Source: Panorpa germanica
Lineage: Eukaryota > Arthropoda > Insecta > Mecoptera > Panorpidae
DNA length: 64,000 nt
NCBI GenBank assembly: GCA_963678705.1
Contig: OY783206.1
Location: 11,915,807 to 11,979,806 of the forward strand
Direction: 5' to 3'
Shown: positions 1-13,800 of the stretch, piece after piece
How positions within the stretch are numbered: position 1 is the first letter of the stretch
Layout of the letters: every line of letters starts with the position of its first letter
Notes under the pieces: generated by a model
The model's database searches: none
What the model was told of the DNA's origin: nothing
The model's input: only the letters and a program-made list of their open reading frames with translations
Position numbers and translations under genes: made by a program

Positions 1-3000
1 TTAATTTGAGGTTAGAATAAAATAATGTTATTCTTTATAGTTGGTAGTACTGTTATTTGAATAGACACGTGACTAGTGTGTAGAATGCGTGTGTACCAAC
101 TTAATAAGTAATAGGAAACACGCTTACAATCAAAAGGCTTGCTGTGAAGTGAAACATTATTGTTCTCGCTTTAAAATCTGAGGGAGTATATTTACGAGTA
201 TGTGTGAAAGATTAATATTACAGAGAGGGGCCTTTCCTAGACTTTTAAACTAGTAACGTCTGCGAAAAACTATTTGACGCTCCATAATTGTCTCTCTGAA
301 ATAACCTTTAACATTTTTTAGCTTCTATATGCAACGTCAGTTGTATCTAAATCCGTATTAACTGCCTGAAGCAATGTCGCAAGAAACAACAGAAAACAAT
401 TGTATCTAGTTACAAATTTGGTTCAACAAAATATATTGTATCTAATCACAATTGGTCTTCACCGTACTCAATGTATCTAGCTACAATTGCCTTTATGTCT
501 CCCATGCGAATCAATTGCCTTCCCTAAAAATGTTTCATTGCATTGCAAAACCTTGCGACCCTCTAGAAACGGTCTTTGTCGGCAGTGTAGCCGATTTTTA
601 GCGCACCAATATCTTCAACGCTCGGTTACAATACTTTTATCATTGACATATAGATACAAAAAGCCACTGGTAAATTAACAAAATTATGCCCAAGTTAACG
701 GGTACAATTATCGTAATTTCAGTAAATTAGTATAACACTGTTTTGCTAAATTTCTAATGTAAGTATAAATTAACAGTGTTAAAATTTATTTCAGCTACAC
801 CCTATTAATAATTACTTTGAGCTTTTTGAAGCTTTTGGAGCTTTAACTCTCTCCACACAACATATGCATGTGAAAGCTTTAAAGTATATATAGGGGCTTT
901 TAAGTTAGTAATTGGCTAGCAAAAACCTTTTTAAGTCGTAAAAACAGTCAAACATTTTATGTGAACGACTAAAAACCTAAAACACTCGACATTATAAATA
1001 GACCCAGCACCAGCAGTGTGGGCTCATAGAGCCCGATAGAGCTTTACGTTTTACACACTAAACAAAATATTAAAAAAGCTTTTTTACATTTAAAAAATAA
1101 AAAAAAACTTTTAGCTGTGCTATGGTATCAATTATTAACAAAATTGTGCGGTTCTTTTATTTTTACTTTTTTTAAAATTCTTTGTGATAAAAATGAAAAC
1201 ATTACATACCCTTACTCTACACCCTCTACCCTCTACCCTCACCTATACATTCTATACCACCCGAAACACTCTACGCAAGTTTTATTTTATATATTTTTTT
1301 TTGATGTATTAACAAACAGCTTTTAACCATATTGTGTGCTTGGAAATTTTAAAACATTTATGCACTGGAACTTAATGGAGACTGAACATGGAAAATAAGG
1401 GAGAAAGGGAGGGAGAGGACTGTTTTAATGATACCTGATACAGTAACACACTTTAATAAAACGTTGCTATAGTTGAAAGTGTAATTATAAAATCCACAGG
1501 TAGGTTACTGCTTTGGTAGCAATATCGGAAAATAATAATAAAGCTGTTTGAACAGACAGTGGTGTATTAAAACCTTAGTCTTCATGATAAAGTGTGCAAA
1601 TTTGGCTACACCCTATTGAAGAAGTCGCAAGAAAACGGCTGCAGTGTGAGTGGGCTCTTACTGTAATATGTAATTATAAACAGCCGTCACACAAACGAAA
1701 CAAAGGATCACTAGTGTCATGCCATTTTGTTTTTCCAGAGTCAATAACGATTTATTGATCTCGGATATATTGACGACAATATATTTACATTTTTCGAAAT
1801 ACTTTTGTAAGTATCAATAAATAAATGACCCTGTGTACATTCATCTGAGCCCAGCTCTGCTATTTTAAAACTAGATTAATATTATTTTACTGGTAATACC
1901 ACCAGATAAACTACAATTGTGGCAGTACTATCCAACTTACAATTTATGACAAGAAATAATATTTACTGCATAAGTTGCAACCCCTTTTATAAAACGTTGG
2001 CATATATTAAACAGATACAGAATACTTCAGATTTAGTTTAAGACTCAGTCAGTAAGGATTTTTAAATAAAGATAACTGCTTCTCCTTTTGATTTGATCAC
2101 TTCTCTGAAGACTAACATACTTAGTTTCTTCACGGTACTGACAAAATATAAACAACCACGAGTATAAATATAGTTTGAATAGAATAAAAATAAGTTTGGG
2201 TATAAGAGAATAATTATATTTCCAAAATTCAACTAATAAATATTCTGAACAATAATAATACCTACGTTAATTAATAAAGTTAACATTATACAACTTTATA
2301 CAATCTATATGTGATGAGCTTTGTGCAAAATTTTGGATTGCATTCTATCCAGAGTTATTAAGTTCTTCTACGTTACTCGAGATACACAAAGATTGATTTT
2401 AATAAATTGGACAATACTGATGTTATGATACCTTAAATTAAGTTATAAGAGAAAGCTATATTATCATACACAGCTAACGGAATAGGTCTAATATACAAAT
2501 ATAACAAAATTACTTTGTAGCTTAACGAAAGCTTTTTCTAAGATACTACAATAAATAAATAAAGCATAAAAGAATTAAAAATTATAAAAAAATTACTACT
2601 AATAAAAAAAAATGCTCTTACAAAAATAATGCTATATACGAGTATATATGTTATCTACTAAAATTCAACTTTGTCTAAAAGATATAGCCCGAAGCTTTTA
2701 AGCTCATAACTTTTAAGAGTTTATCCGCCATTTTCTATTCCACCCCACTTAAAGCATCGTTACCATAGATACTTTCACCCCACCTATTTTATTATTGGTT
2801 ATAAGCTTTATAGCAACGCCCATGCGCATCGCTAAATATACTAAAATACACATACGGTCTTAAAGCTGGTCATATGAGTGTTTCAAGTACCACTCATAGG
2901 GGTTGATAAAACGTACTTCTGTTATTCATTCATATAGGTATTAAAATACATATGATATATATAGCTAGCTCGTTTTAACTAATATATTATATGTGTATCT

Positions 3001-3868
3001 ATCTGTTTTTATATACTTTTGTGTGCAGATGGTATTGGATTTAGTTTGGACATACGTACTACTAACGCACGTTTTTGTATTGGAGTCAATTTAATTTTGT
3101 TAGTATTAGACAGTTTTAGTCCGTGCGAAGACTGCATGACAAATATTTACAATTTTAAAACGTTCTATACACTTGAGGGTTCAAAAAATAATATATTTAT
3201 TGAAAATTAAACCAATTACTTATTGTAGTTTAAATTTAATTAGATGTGTGTTTACATTTAATTACACAATGTTATTGGGTGACAATCAGGCAGTCAGGAG
3301 CTTTCGGTGTTATTGTTTTATTTTGTTATTGATACAAGATGATTAACATAATTCGATTCATTAAGTACTATACTAGAGTTTTGTGCTTTTATAAGTAAAG
3401 CTCATAAACGCTCTTCTTAACGAAATAGTGACTTTAAAAATAAATAAAAACTTTTTGTGAACTTTTAAAATATTTATTGTTTTAATTGTGAAGTTTTGGT
3501 GCTTATTCAAAAAACAATGATGACTATACAAGTGGACAATTGCACATAGTTTGAAAAGCTCTGTTTTAATTATAAAAGCTCGTCCAATTTTACGTGTATA
3601 TACAATAAAGGACAATACTATAACACATTGGTTTTACGCTAAGAAAGCTTTTTGTTAAATTGGTGTTACAAAAGCTTTTAAATATAACTTATCATATTTG
3701 ATGAATAGACATTAACAACTGGTTAATATTAATTATAGAAATAACACTAATTAATAGCGCATAATTAAATTTTTGGAAAATTTTGAGTTGCCCCTTATTT
3801 TTCATAATATTAAGAATAAATAATACATTAAAGGATTTACGCTGAATTATTTTTCGTATAAATCGGAG
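1..3868. other. Upstream flank of the homeobox gene; no gene recognised
   Basis: AT-rich sequence with only short chance frames. It contains a purine-rich run near 1402-1419 and many AAGCTTTT-like words. It should hold the missing 5' exon(s) and promoter of the homeobox gene if they lie in the window, but I found no convincing ATG exon with a phase-0 donor. Confidence 0.5.
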
Positions 3869-6800
3869 GTTCTGAACGGCCTCACATTGGATTTCAAAGG
3901 AATCCCGTGCGGGGGCTTGGGGGCCCCCTCAGACAGTGGCGTACAGCATCAATTGTCATCCTCAGATCTAACAGCTGTGTCCGCTCATCAACAACAACAA
4001 TTCAACATTTTCCCGGCGATTTTTAGCAGGCAATTGAACTTTGCTACCGCGGGTTCCAATTGTTCATCGGCCGCACAAAATAAACTAATGGATGAATTGA
4101 CTAGACCGTCGATTGGTGGACTTCTTGGGGTGTCTGGATTGCTGGATGATCATCATCTACATTCCGGGCTCGGCGGACAACAGGATACGAAATTTATGAC
4201 TCTACAGGATAATAGCAGGTACAGTGAAAAGTAACATGTTTAATTATCAGGAATTAAACCAATTCTGTTTTTGTCATTCTTTAACGGAAAATTGTACAAA
4301 GATAAATAAAAAATTTGGAAGAGCTAGGATACAGGTTCGTTTCTGGAGGTGGAATAAATGTTTTCCTTAACTGTAGCCTAATTCTTTAACTGTTTTGACT
4401 GTAAACGTTATCATTGTTACCTGATGTAGAGCATATCAATAATTTACAGAATAAATTTGTTGACATTTACTAGATCTGGCAATACTTTTGGTTGTTAATA
4501 TTATCAATAAAGTTAGGTAATCCAGTCGCTGCAAATGAAATGAATTCTCCAAATGATAAACATATTAGTACAGATCTACTATTATTTGCTACTACAGTCC
4601 AAATCACGATAGTTCGGCGGCGGCTTATACTTAAAAGAGGTTATAAGAGCGGTATAAATCTATAATACGATAATGAATTTTATCTTATTCGTTTCTTAGT
4701 TATATCGGCAGTTTATATCCCACAACTTGTTTTAAGTATGAGTCGCCGCCGCACTCTCGTAATTTCACCTATACCACCAAGATCTGCACCTATGACGACT
4801 CCACGCAGTTTCGTGGCATGACAAAATACACACAATTATTATTTTATTCTTACATTTCAAATAATACGAGATATAACCCATAACAAGAAGCCTTTTCTAT
4901 AAAAGTCTGGTTAAATAAATATTTTCCTAAATTGGCTAAGATTGGTGAAAATTGGGAGTTAAACCCGCAGTAACAAAATTAAAAAAGAAATAATTGGAAA
5001 AGTGTAGTTTGATAGTATTTAGAACAAATCATCCTATTCTGAACTAAAATTAGATATTTATTATTTCCGCTGGTGCGTTGCGCTGTTATAAATTTTTTTG
5101 ATAACAATAACAATTGAAAACTTGGAAATTAAATTTTATTAAAAATGATGGAGTATAGAAGGAGTATGGAGTATAAAAATGGTGCCTTAAAAAAGAGGCG
5201 TCTAATTTTTTTAACTGTGTATATTGATTATTCAGATCGTTACTGAGACAAATTCTAATATTGAGTTTTGAAACAACGACGAAAACATTTTGATTGAGAA
5301 ATCGAAATTTATAACAGCAGTAGCCATGAATAGATCATTCTTGTTGTCTGGATATAAAGTATAGGAAGAAGCGGAACAATATTAGGGGCGATAAAAGGCT
5401 ACGTGCCTAGCAAGCCCGAGCAACTATATATAAAAAAAAACGACGAAAACAATGTTCGTGTTATATGCCTTCCAGAGATATTCAACAAGATTAGCTGCAT
5501 TATAATTTTGGTAATATGCATTTATGAGGTATCTGATGTGTACCAATACACATTTCTTTATGATCATTTATTTCTTAAGATCATTTGTGTGTACCAGTAC
5601 TATCAATAGTCAATATGCCGTTCAATGTTTTACGTGCCAACTCGAATACTTTTAATAACATAATCAATATTATTCAATTATTTAACATAAGCAATATATA
5701 TTTCTCTATTCTCTTAAAATCCAACAACATAACCTTTCAAATAAATGTGAAATGTATTTTTTTTTATTATTAATACTTGACGGGGTTCTTAGGACCACGG
5801 TCCTTTTGTTAAATGTATTTGCTTCTCATTTTTTCTCATTGCTCAAACGACTTTTCCATTTGTATAAAAAATTTCTTAAATTTTACGAGTTACATATGCA
5901 GTATCTTTTTATTACAATATCTTTTCTAAGAAGAATAAATAATGAAATAAATTGATAAGTTTGTTCAATTGCAGATTAATGTCACAACATGAAAACAGAC
6001 TTTTATCAATAACGAGTGGTAGCGGTCAATCGGACTCCCGGTTATCATCCGCTGATAACAAATCATCACCTAGAAAATGTAGTAGTGCAACCCCGGAAGA
6101 CTTCAGTGGTTTATACGGTGGTCTAGGAGGTGGCGCGACCACAGTATCTGCTCTAGGAGGTGGACTATCAGGAGATAACCACCACGGGCATGGGACACCT
6201 ACAAATACACCGCCAATCAGGGGAGGCGGAGGACTAGAACACACAGGTATTTAATAAGCTTTCTATAAATTTAGTGATGACATAGTTGCCGGGAAATTAA
6301 TATTATAAGATAACTTTTATGAAGGATAAATCAATAAAAGGATAACAAGTAAGAAGATAAGAATTACATTTTAAAATATATTAAAAAATAAATAAATAAT
6401 ATTTTGCAAAAATACAATTGTACAATTGCTTTCATCAAAAAATGACTTTCAAGGACGGTAGAGCACATCTCTTTGTATTCATTATAAAAATGAATGAAGT
6501 TGCTTACACCGGGATTCCAATTATAGAATGCCGAGTCTGTAGATGTTAAGAATATAAAAATTGGTAAAGGTAAAATTAGAAATGTCCTAATAAATCCTAG
6601 CTGGAAACCCTTCACTGAAACCTGCTTATTTGTGTTGAGGTGATAATTTCCGGTTTATTATCATTTAAATTGTAATAAATTACTGCCACGCGCCGTCATT
6701 GTTATTGAAGGGGTCTGGGTCTCATACGATTGTTGACTGGCAGAGTCTCCCCACAACAATGGGCAAGGATGGACAACAATGAACTCAGTTAAGCATTGCA

Positions 6801-9800
6801 AACACCCTTAAATGTTAAGGGTTTATAACAACTACCTTTAAACGCTAAATTTACTTATTTCTATGAAATAAAAAGGCTAATAACTTTATAATAATTGGCA
6901 AATATATAAGTGACCACTTCGTTTAAATTTAGCAACTGTCCTTGGGTCAGCTGTACAACTGGCTACTTAATCCTTTCCTGGACATGTCCTGGATGCTGTG
7001 ATACACCTGGACATTCCATAATCCTATATAATCTTTAAATAGTTAAAAAAAATGTAAGTCTATATTATTCGTTTAATATCTATCGTCTAGTTCATTAGTG
7101 AGACAACTAGTAACTCTACATTTATTTCTAATACCACTAAGATTGGTCCATCGCAAGTTTAATTCATTACAAGTTTACATTGAAGATAACAATAGATGAA
7201 CGCATCAAAAAGAGTATAATGTGTATTCCAATCTTGCAGCTAAAACGAAAGCTAACTGAACCAATTCATAAATCATTATCGGAGGATAGATTGATAATTT
7301 AATTACTTTTTCTTTAAAAAATGCTCTATGTTCCTCAGTGAATGATATTTTTTCGGCTAAAACCGCTTCATTTACGAACATAGTATCCCTTAATTTCGAT
7401 ACATTAAGGGTCTTATTCTGCAACTTTCTAAAAAATCGACCTTATTTTTTCAGCGGTGGAAATAATTAATTTTTTCAACGCTCGAGTAAGGTCGCTGTAT
7501 TTAAAATATCTAAAGTGGTATTCTGTATGCAAAATTTTCCACCGCACTTGTAAGTATACTGCGGTGGAAAAGTATAAACTGGTATTAATGACGTATTCTC
7601 CGACTCATAAATTATATAATATTTCACCAATCACGATAAAGTATTAAATGGAAAAAATATAAAATATTTTAAATGACAGTTGTTTATATAATTCATACAT
7701 GTCAAAATCTATTAAAAAAAGTCAATATGGCATCTATGAAAAGGAAAACGGGAAAATCAGTGGGGAAATAATTATTATAAATAAAATTTCAAATGGCCAT
7801 TCACAATTTATACAAAAAACAATTTTTTTTGTAATCCCACGTAATTCACCTGAAGCAATAATTGATAAACAACATAACCTCACTTTCTGATATATTTATA
7901 TTTATATATTCATATGTATACATATAAATACTAACTTATTTTCTATTTTTCGTAGAATCCTCCAACTACAGCAAAATCTTTTAACTATATATTAATTATT
8001 TATACATATTATTATATAAGTATTAGGTAATAATTAAATGAAATACACTTTCACTTGAATACCGTGTATTAAAAAATTTGAACTAAAATTCAAAGTATAG
8101 TTTAAACTGTTTGACAGTTCTCAAAAATACAGCGATGAAAAATTTCACCGCTGAAGGCGACCTTATAATTTGTTCGATTTTTTTCTAGCGACAAAAATAA
8201 AATGGATGGAAATTTCTTACAGAATACCAAATAAAAAATAATCGCTTTTGTGACGTCATTTTACAGCGATGACATTTTTTCACCGGTGGAAATACTTTAC
8301 AGAATAAGGCCCTTAGTCCAGCGTTTTTCCAATTACTTTATTCCTTCCAAATAATAAGTTTTATCAAGGCACTTAAAATAGGCACTTGTTTTAATGATTT
8401 TAGTGATGACCTTTTTGTTAAACCTAAATCTCTTACCGCTCAGCCATTTCTTCAGGTTTGGAAAGAGGAAATAGTCGCTAGTGGCTAAATTTGAAGAATA
8501 TGCTGAATGGGATAACAGTTCGTAACCCAATTTCTGAATTCTTCCCATGGTGACTAAACACTTAATCGCAATCGCGACATTCATCACGTGGATAGCTGCT
8601 TTCAATGCAGTTATTCTGAAAATTAACTGTAGTCTATTTATAGATGACAGTTGACGGGAGCTGCGCGGGAAATTCAAAATGTCACTGACTTATCAAATTT
8701 CTCTCGTACTATAATTCATCTAATTTATGTAATGTCATATACAATTTTTTATACGGAGGAAAATGTATTCCCAATAGTTAGAACTAGGTATTTCACAGTC
8801 TCGCTGTGTTAAATCCTTGTATATGGATATATAAGAGGAAAGTTTGTAGAAAACGTAACATATTCTTCTGTGCCCATAGCTTTACCGACTTAAATTCGCT
8901 ACTGATTCTATATTACCTAATGTTTCCATTGATTAAGTAGATAATCTAAAGATAATCATATCTCCAGTGTGCGCTGGACCTTAGTTACACACTCACACAC
9001 CATTTACGTTCTTAGTTAATAAATAATCACAGATTCAAACTCTTTACTCGTTCTCAAGTGTCAATAGATTATTGTGAACAAGTTGTTGACACTTTCACAG
9101 CATATGGCATTACCAGGTTTTTGCTTTCAATTATTAGGGATTTTAACAATAGTATTTCGGGGATTAGCCCACCTATTAGTGTTACAGAATCCTATTTACC
9201 AGTAACCAACCCCTACCTCCATTACGAACCCTCGATAATGGACCACGGACCTACAGGAGGTACGGGGGGAGCAGACCCACAAGATAAGGCACCCTTCATT
9301 CAGTTACATTATTAAGTGATATTTAAAAACCAGACAGATTTTATTCCAATTTTTATCTCGTTTTTAAATCTCTATCTATCTCTCTCTGTGTGTTATAATA
9401 TGTTTGCTCTGATCGAAAACTTTGATAACTCAAAATTAGTCAGTTCGCGAAAAATATTTATTGAATTCAGTGACTTTATGAATGTACTGAAACTCTCATA
9501 TTTAAGGCTCGATTCAAGCAACAGTGAAACATTTTAACAAGGTCTTGGGTGTTTTTTGTAGTTGTACCTATACCAAAGACAAAACTAAAACTCATCTATA
9601 ATTTATTGTAATAAGTTTTACATAAAATTAAGTTTAATTATTTACTAAAGTTGCATACTTATTAAATAAATGTTTCCAACGAAAACGAAAAACGAGCCAT
9701 GTCGAGCCGTGTTTCGTGACTCTATAGAATTTTTAACAATAGCATAATAGGGGATTTTATTGTGTCGTAATATGAGGTATTTGTATGCATGTATGTATTT

Positions 9801-10819
9801 AAATACTTTTGAATAGTGTTTGTGCACATCTCTGCTCATGACTAAAGATGGAGCGGTGGACGTCTGTTTCGTTCAGAAGGTTTCTTTACGATAGGCATGT
9901 CATCGTTAGAAGAATTGATAACAGGTTCTTGTCTTAATGGGCTTGTGTCCTATGTCTTAATTTTTATAAAAGTGCACTATATATTGATAAAGTGGGTTAC
10001 TAGAACCTCAAATGTTCAATTTTTTAATAAGTCCTTATATGTTAAGAGATATAAACAATTAAAAAAGTCATTTTGTCTCTTTAATTATTAAAGGGATTCA
10101 ACGTTGTACACATTCCAAGTGCATGTGACATCACAATCCTCGTGTAAGGTTACCAACCTTACAGCTCATAAATCTCTGCTTTATGTATTTATATATCAAA
10201 GTATTAAATATTATTTACAGTTATTTCAATGAACAATAAAATTTCAATATTATGTCTATCGTAACAGGGTTAAATAAAATAAAAACTTATTATTCTTTCA
10301 CTTGACTTGATTATTTCGACTACCAAAAGCTACAAAACATTACCACAGCACTAACCTAATCAAGGAATAACTGACGTATAAAATGCATTTCACGTCATAC
10401 AAATGGCCGATCATCTCTAGCGCTAAAACTACAATTCAAACTTTTAATTGCTATATCTCCGTCAATATTTAGATATTTAATAAAATAGACACGCTAATAC
10501 ACATTTATTAACATCAATTTCAATCAACAATTGAAAAATGAGAACACAAGCTCATTCTTGATTGATAACAGATCTTGTCTTAAATCTTCTATCGGTGTAA
10601 CAGTTTCTAGTGGATGGAACGTTATATTTTCTTCATCTTCTTCATCAGACATTTGAAGATTAGATTTTTTTGACATTATATCGCTTCCTCGAGGAGCCAA
10701 ATGGCGAAGATAATATCTAATGGCATTAAGGTAATATCTAATACCAATGTTTTGTATTGAGCCGGTGACTGAGCCAGCTTGAGCATTTACAGCTAACTAT
10801 GTCAGTAACAAACAAGATA

Positions 10820-10853
<34 letters not shown>

Positions 10854-13800
10854 ACAAAAGCGAGTATTTTCTTGTAGAACACATAATTAAATTCAACAGT
10901 ATTTTTTGATGTACATATGTCAACATTTTATCACCTCGAATTGCAATGTCACCCCTTGATAATAAATAGGGGTTCAAACACAGAATAAAAATCAGCACCC
11001 CTATAGATTTACAAGTGTAATTACAAGGACACATCATGTCAACAAATGTCATAATTATGTCCTGGGTTTATCAACAGTATATTGTGTTGTTTAGTTTATT
11101 GTGTTTCATTTGCAAAGTGGGACAACATGGAAACCTGGTGTGAATCTTAGTAAAACAGATTTATGAAAAAACATTAAAAAGTGGAAGGAATTTTCGTGCG
11201 TTTATTCAACCGGGCTTGGATAATTAAATTTACCTAAATATAGTCTTGTCGTAAATGTGCTAGCTTAATTCAAAAATATAAATTCATAAAACTTTATGTT
11301 TTGCAAGTTCAATATTTTCTTTTTTATTTAATATAGTTCAAATTACGAGAGTTCGGCAGCGACTCATACTTAAAAGAAGTTGTGGGGTATAAACTGCTGA
11401 TATAACTAAAAAGCACTTACTCACTTATTTTTCTATAATGTGTATAGAAACGAATAAGATAAAATTCAATATCGTATTATAGATTTATACCGCTCTTATA
11501 ACCTCTTTTAAGTATAAGTCGCCGCCGAACTATCATAATTTGGACTATATGCATTAAATCTTGTTAATTAGCACACATCCTTTTGCACATATTACAATTA
11601 TATAAATATAATATAAGAATATGTTTATTTGTTATATATTAAGAAATTGGTTAATTATTTTTAATTATTTAATTTTTCAAAATCTAATCGGATTTTATGA
11701 AACTGTCGCTGGGCTGAAAACTTTGTATGAAAATTAGATGTATGTTGTAAACTTAGGTGGTAGTGGTACCTTTTTGAAAAACACTGAGTGAAGTAAAAAT
11801 GAGAAAAGTAGTAATGTTAATTTTAGTTTGGCTGATGATTTGATTTGTTTAGTAATTTACAATTTATTTCAAGCAGTACAAGCAGTTTTTCTTTTTTTAT
11901 TTAATTTATTTACTGTCGGTCTATTTCCGGTGCCAAGTCGTATCACCGACGACCTCATACTATGTTGGCAGTATTTGTGGTGTCGTGGGCTCATATGTAT
12001 ACTAGAACGCAGCCTAATAAGTTTATGATTATATATACATAATCAATTTAACTTGGTAACACTTGATAAACTGAATTAGAATATATATAAGTACATTGCT
12101 TCTTGAATTTTTCAAATAAAAAAAATTGAACTAAGTCAAGTCTATATAGATTTTAAAATAACTTTTAATGTCGCATATGTCAGATTATGCACTGTAAATT
12201 ATTTTATTTAGTTTGTTTAATTAAATGACATTGTCTAACTGGCAAAATGACGTCAGAGAGACTGCCGCTTGTCTCTTTAATTTATATTGCAAATACTATC
12301 TTGACACCTAACTTTAACAACATGTATTAAAATTTTATAGAATTTAAGACTAAAGATATAACCCAATTTAAATATATAAGCATGTCGTCTCATTCTAACA
12401 AATCGCATAGAAAAACTAAGCTAGTTTAAAAATCAAAAATTATTTTAAACTTACCATACTATTAACGTTGACCTTTTTAGCTGTGATCTTCAGGAATTCG
12501 TGTGAATGACCTGAAAAATTGAAGTATTTACATCAAATTTATGTAGCAAATATGTTTAAACGTAAATTTAAAATAATTTTTGCTAATTTTATTAAAATTC
12601 TATAAAACGCTTTTGTGTATGCAATATTGTTTAGTATAATGAAAAATTAATTTTTTCAAAATCTATTTCATTTTCCTGTATTTCAAACACTTCTATAAAA
12701 CATCCCCTGTAACTTTTACCATGTTTCATTAAACACTGATCATTACTTTGCAGAACACGTGACATTTTCTCCGCTAGATGGTATACATATATTTTTTTTT
12801 AAACAAAAACTTTTTTTTGCTGAAAGTCTTCTTTAATTCAATAAAAAAGTGAGAGTTTTCTCTACATATTTTTTCTCATTTATCTCTGGTAGTGGAGAGA
12901 GTTACACAGCAGGGTTGTGACAATGGGTATTTAAAAGAGCTGGTGACGCTGTTCTCGTAGAAAGAGAATTTATTATTACATTAAAAGTCGCGGTGTAAAA
13001 TACTATGAAAGGAAAATTAAATGTAACGAAAAACTAAATGGTTAAAGCACCATTAGTACCAAAACAAAAATATTAAATAATAAGCACTTAAAAAAATTAA
13101 AATTAAAAATGTAATAGTGTGTTATTATGTAAATAGATGGCAGCATCAACCAAAAGTCGGTAAAACAGGTCGCGTGCCGTGTTCTCTCATCGGTATTCTA
13201 ATTGGGTAACTAAATAACGTCTGGCTAAATGCATTAATAAACGTTAATGAATTCAATAACAGCAAAACACTGTTCGCAGACAGCAGACGTAGCGTCGAGA
13301 CGCTTGGTCGTCCAAACTGGGCTAAAGTCACACTTAGAGACGACTGTGCTGGGCTAGAGAGGGCTGGCCCGTTCATTGCCACGTCACGGTGTGAAAGGTC
13401 ATGCTGATAGGTGTCATGCTGACAGCCACTGTTTTACTCATTTTTTAATGCATAATTATTTTTAATTATTTTGCAAAAGATTCTACTTATAATAATTACT
13501 TTGCATGGGTGAATTATTTATTCAGTTTCTTATGTTAATATTTGCGTATAGGGTACTCAGGTTTTCATCCATCTATATATTTATGTAGGGTCTTAATATG
13601 GATCAGCCCCGAATTAGGTCTTTAGCGAGTTATAAACAAAATATAATTTCCAAACCCTCCATCCTTACATATGAACTAGAGATGTAACATATGTTCGAAT
13701 TCCTACCGATTGCGAATACCGACTTTTTAAATATGGCGCCAAAAGTAAGCAATTACTATCTCACATTATGATCGTGGGTTGATCGTTTATTACTAAATGC

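Noticed and set aside
6026-6244. 72-codon minus-strand frame rich in Pro
   Set aside because: Exactly antisense to a Gly-rich coding exon of the homeobox gene; it is a shadow of that exon.
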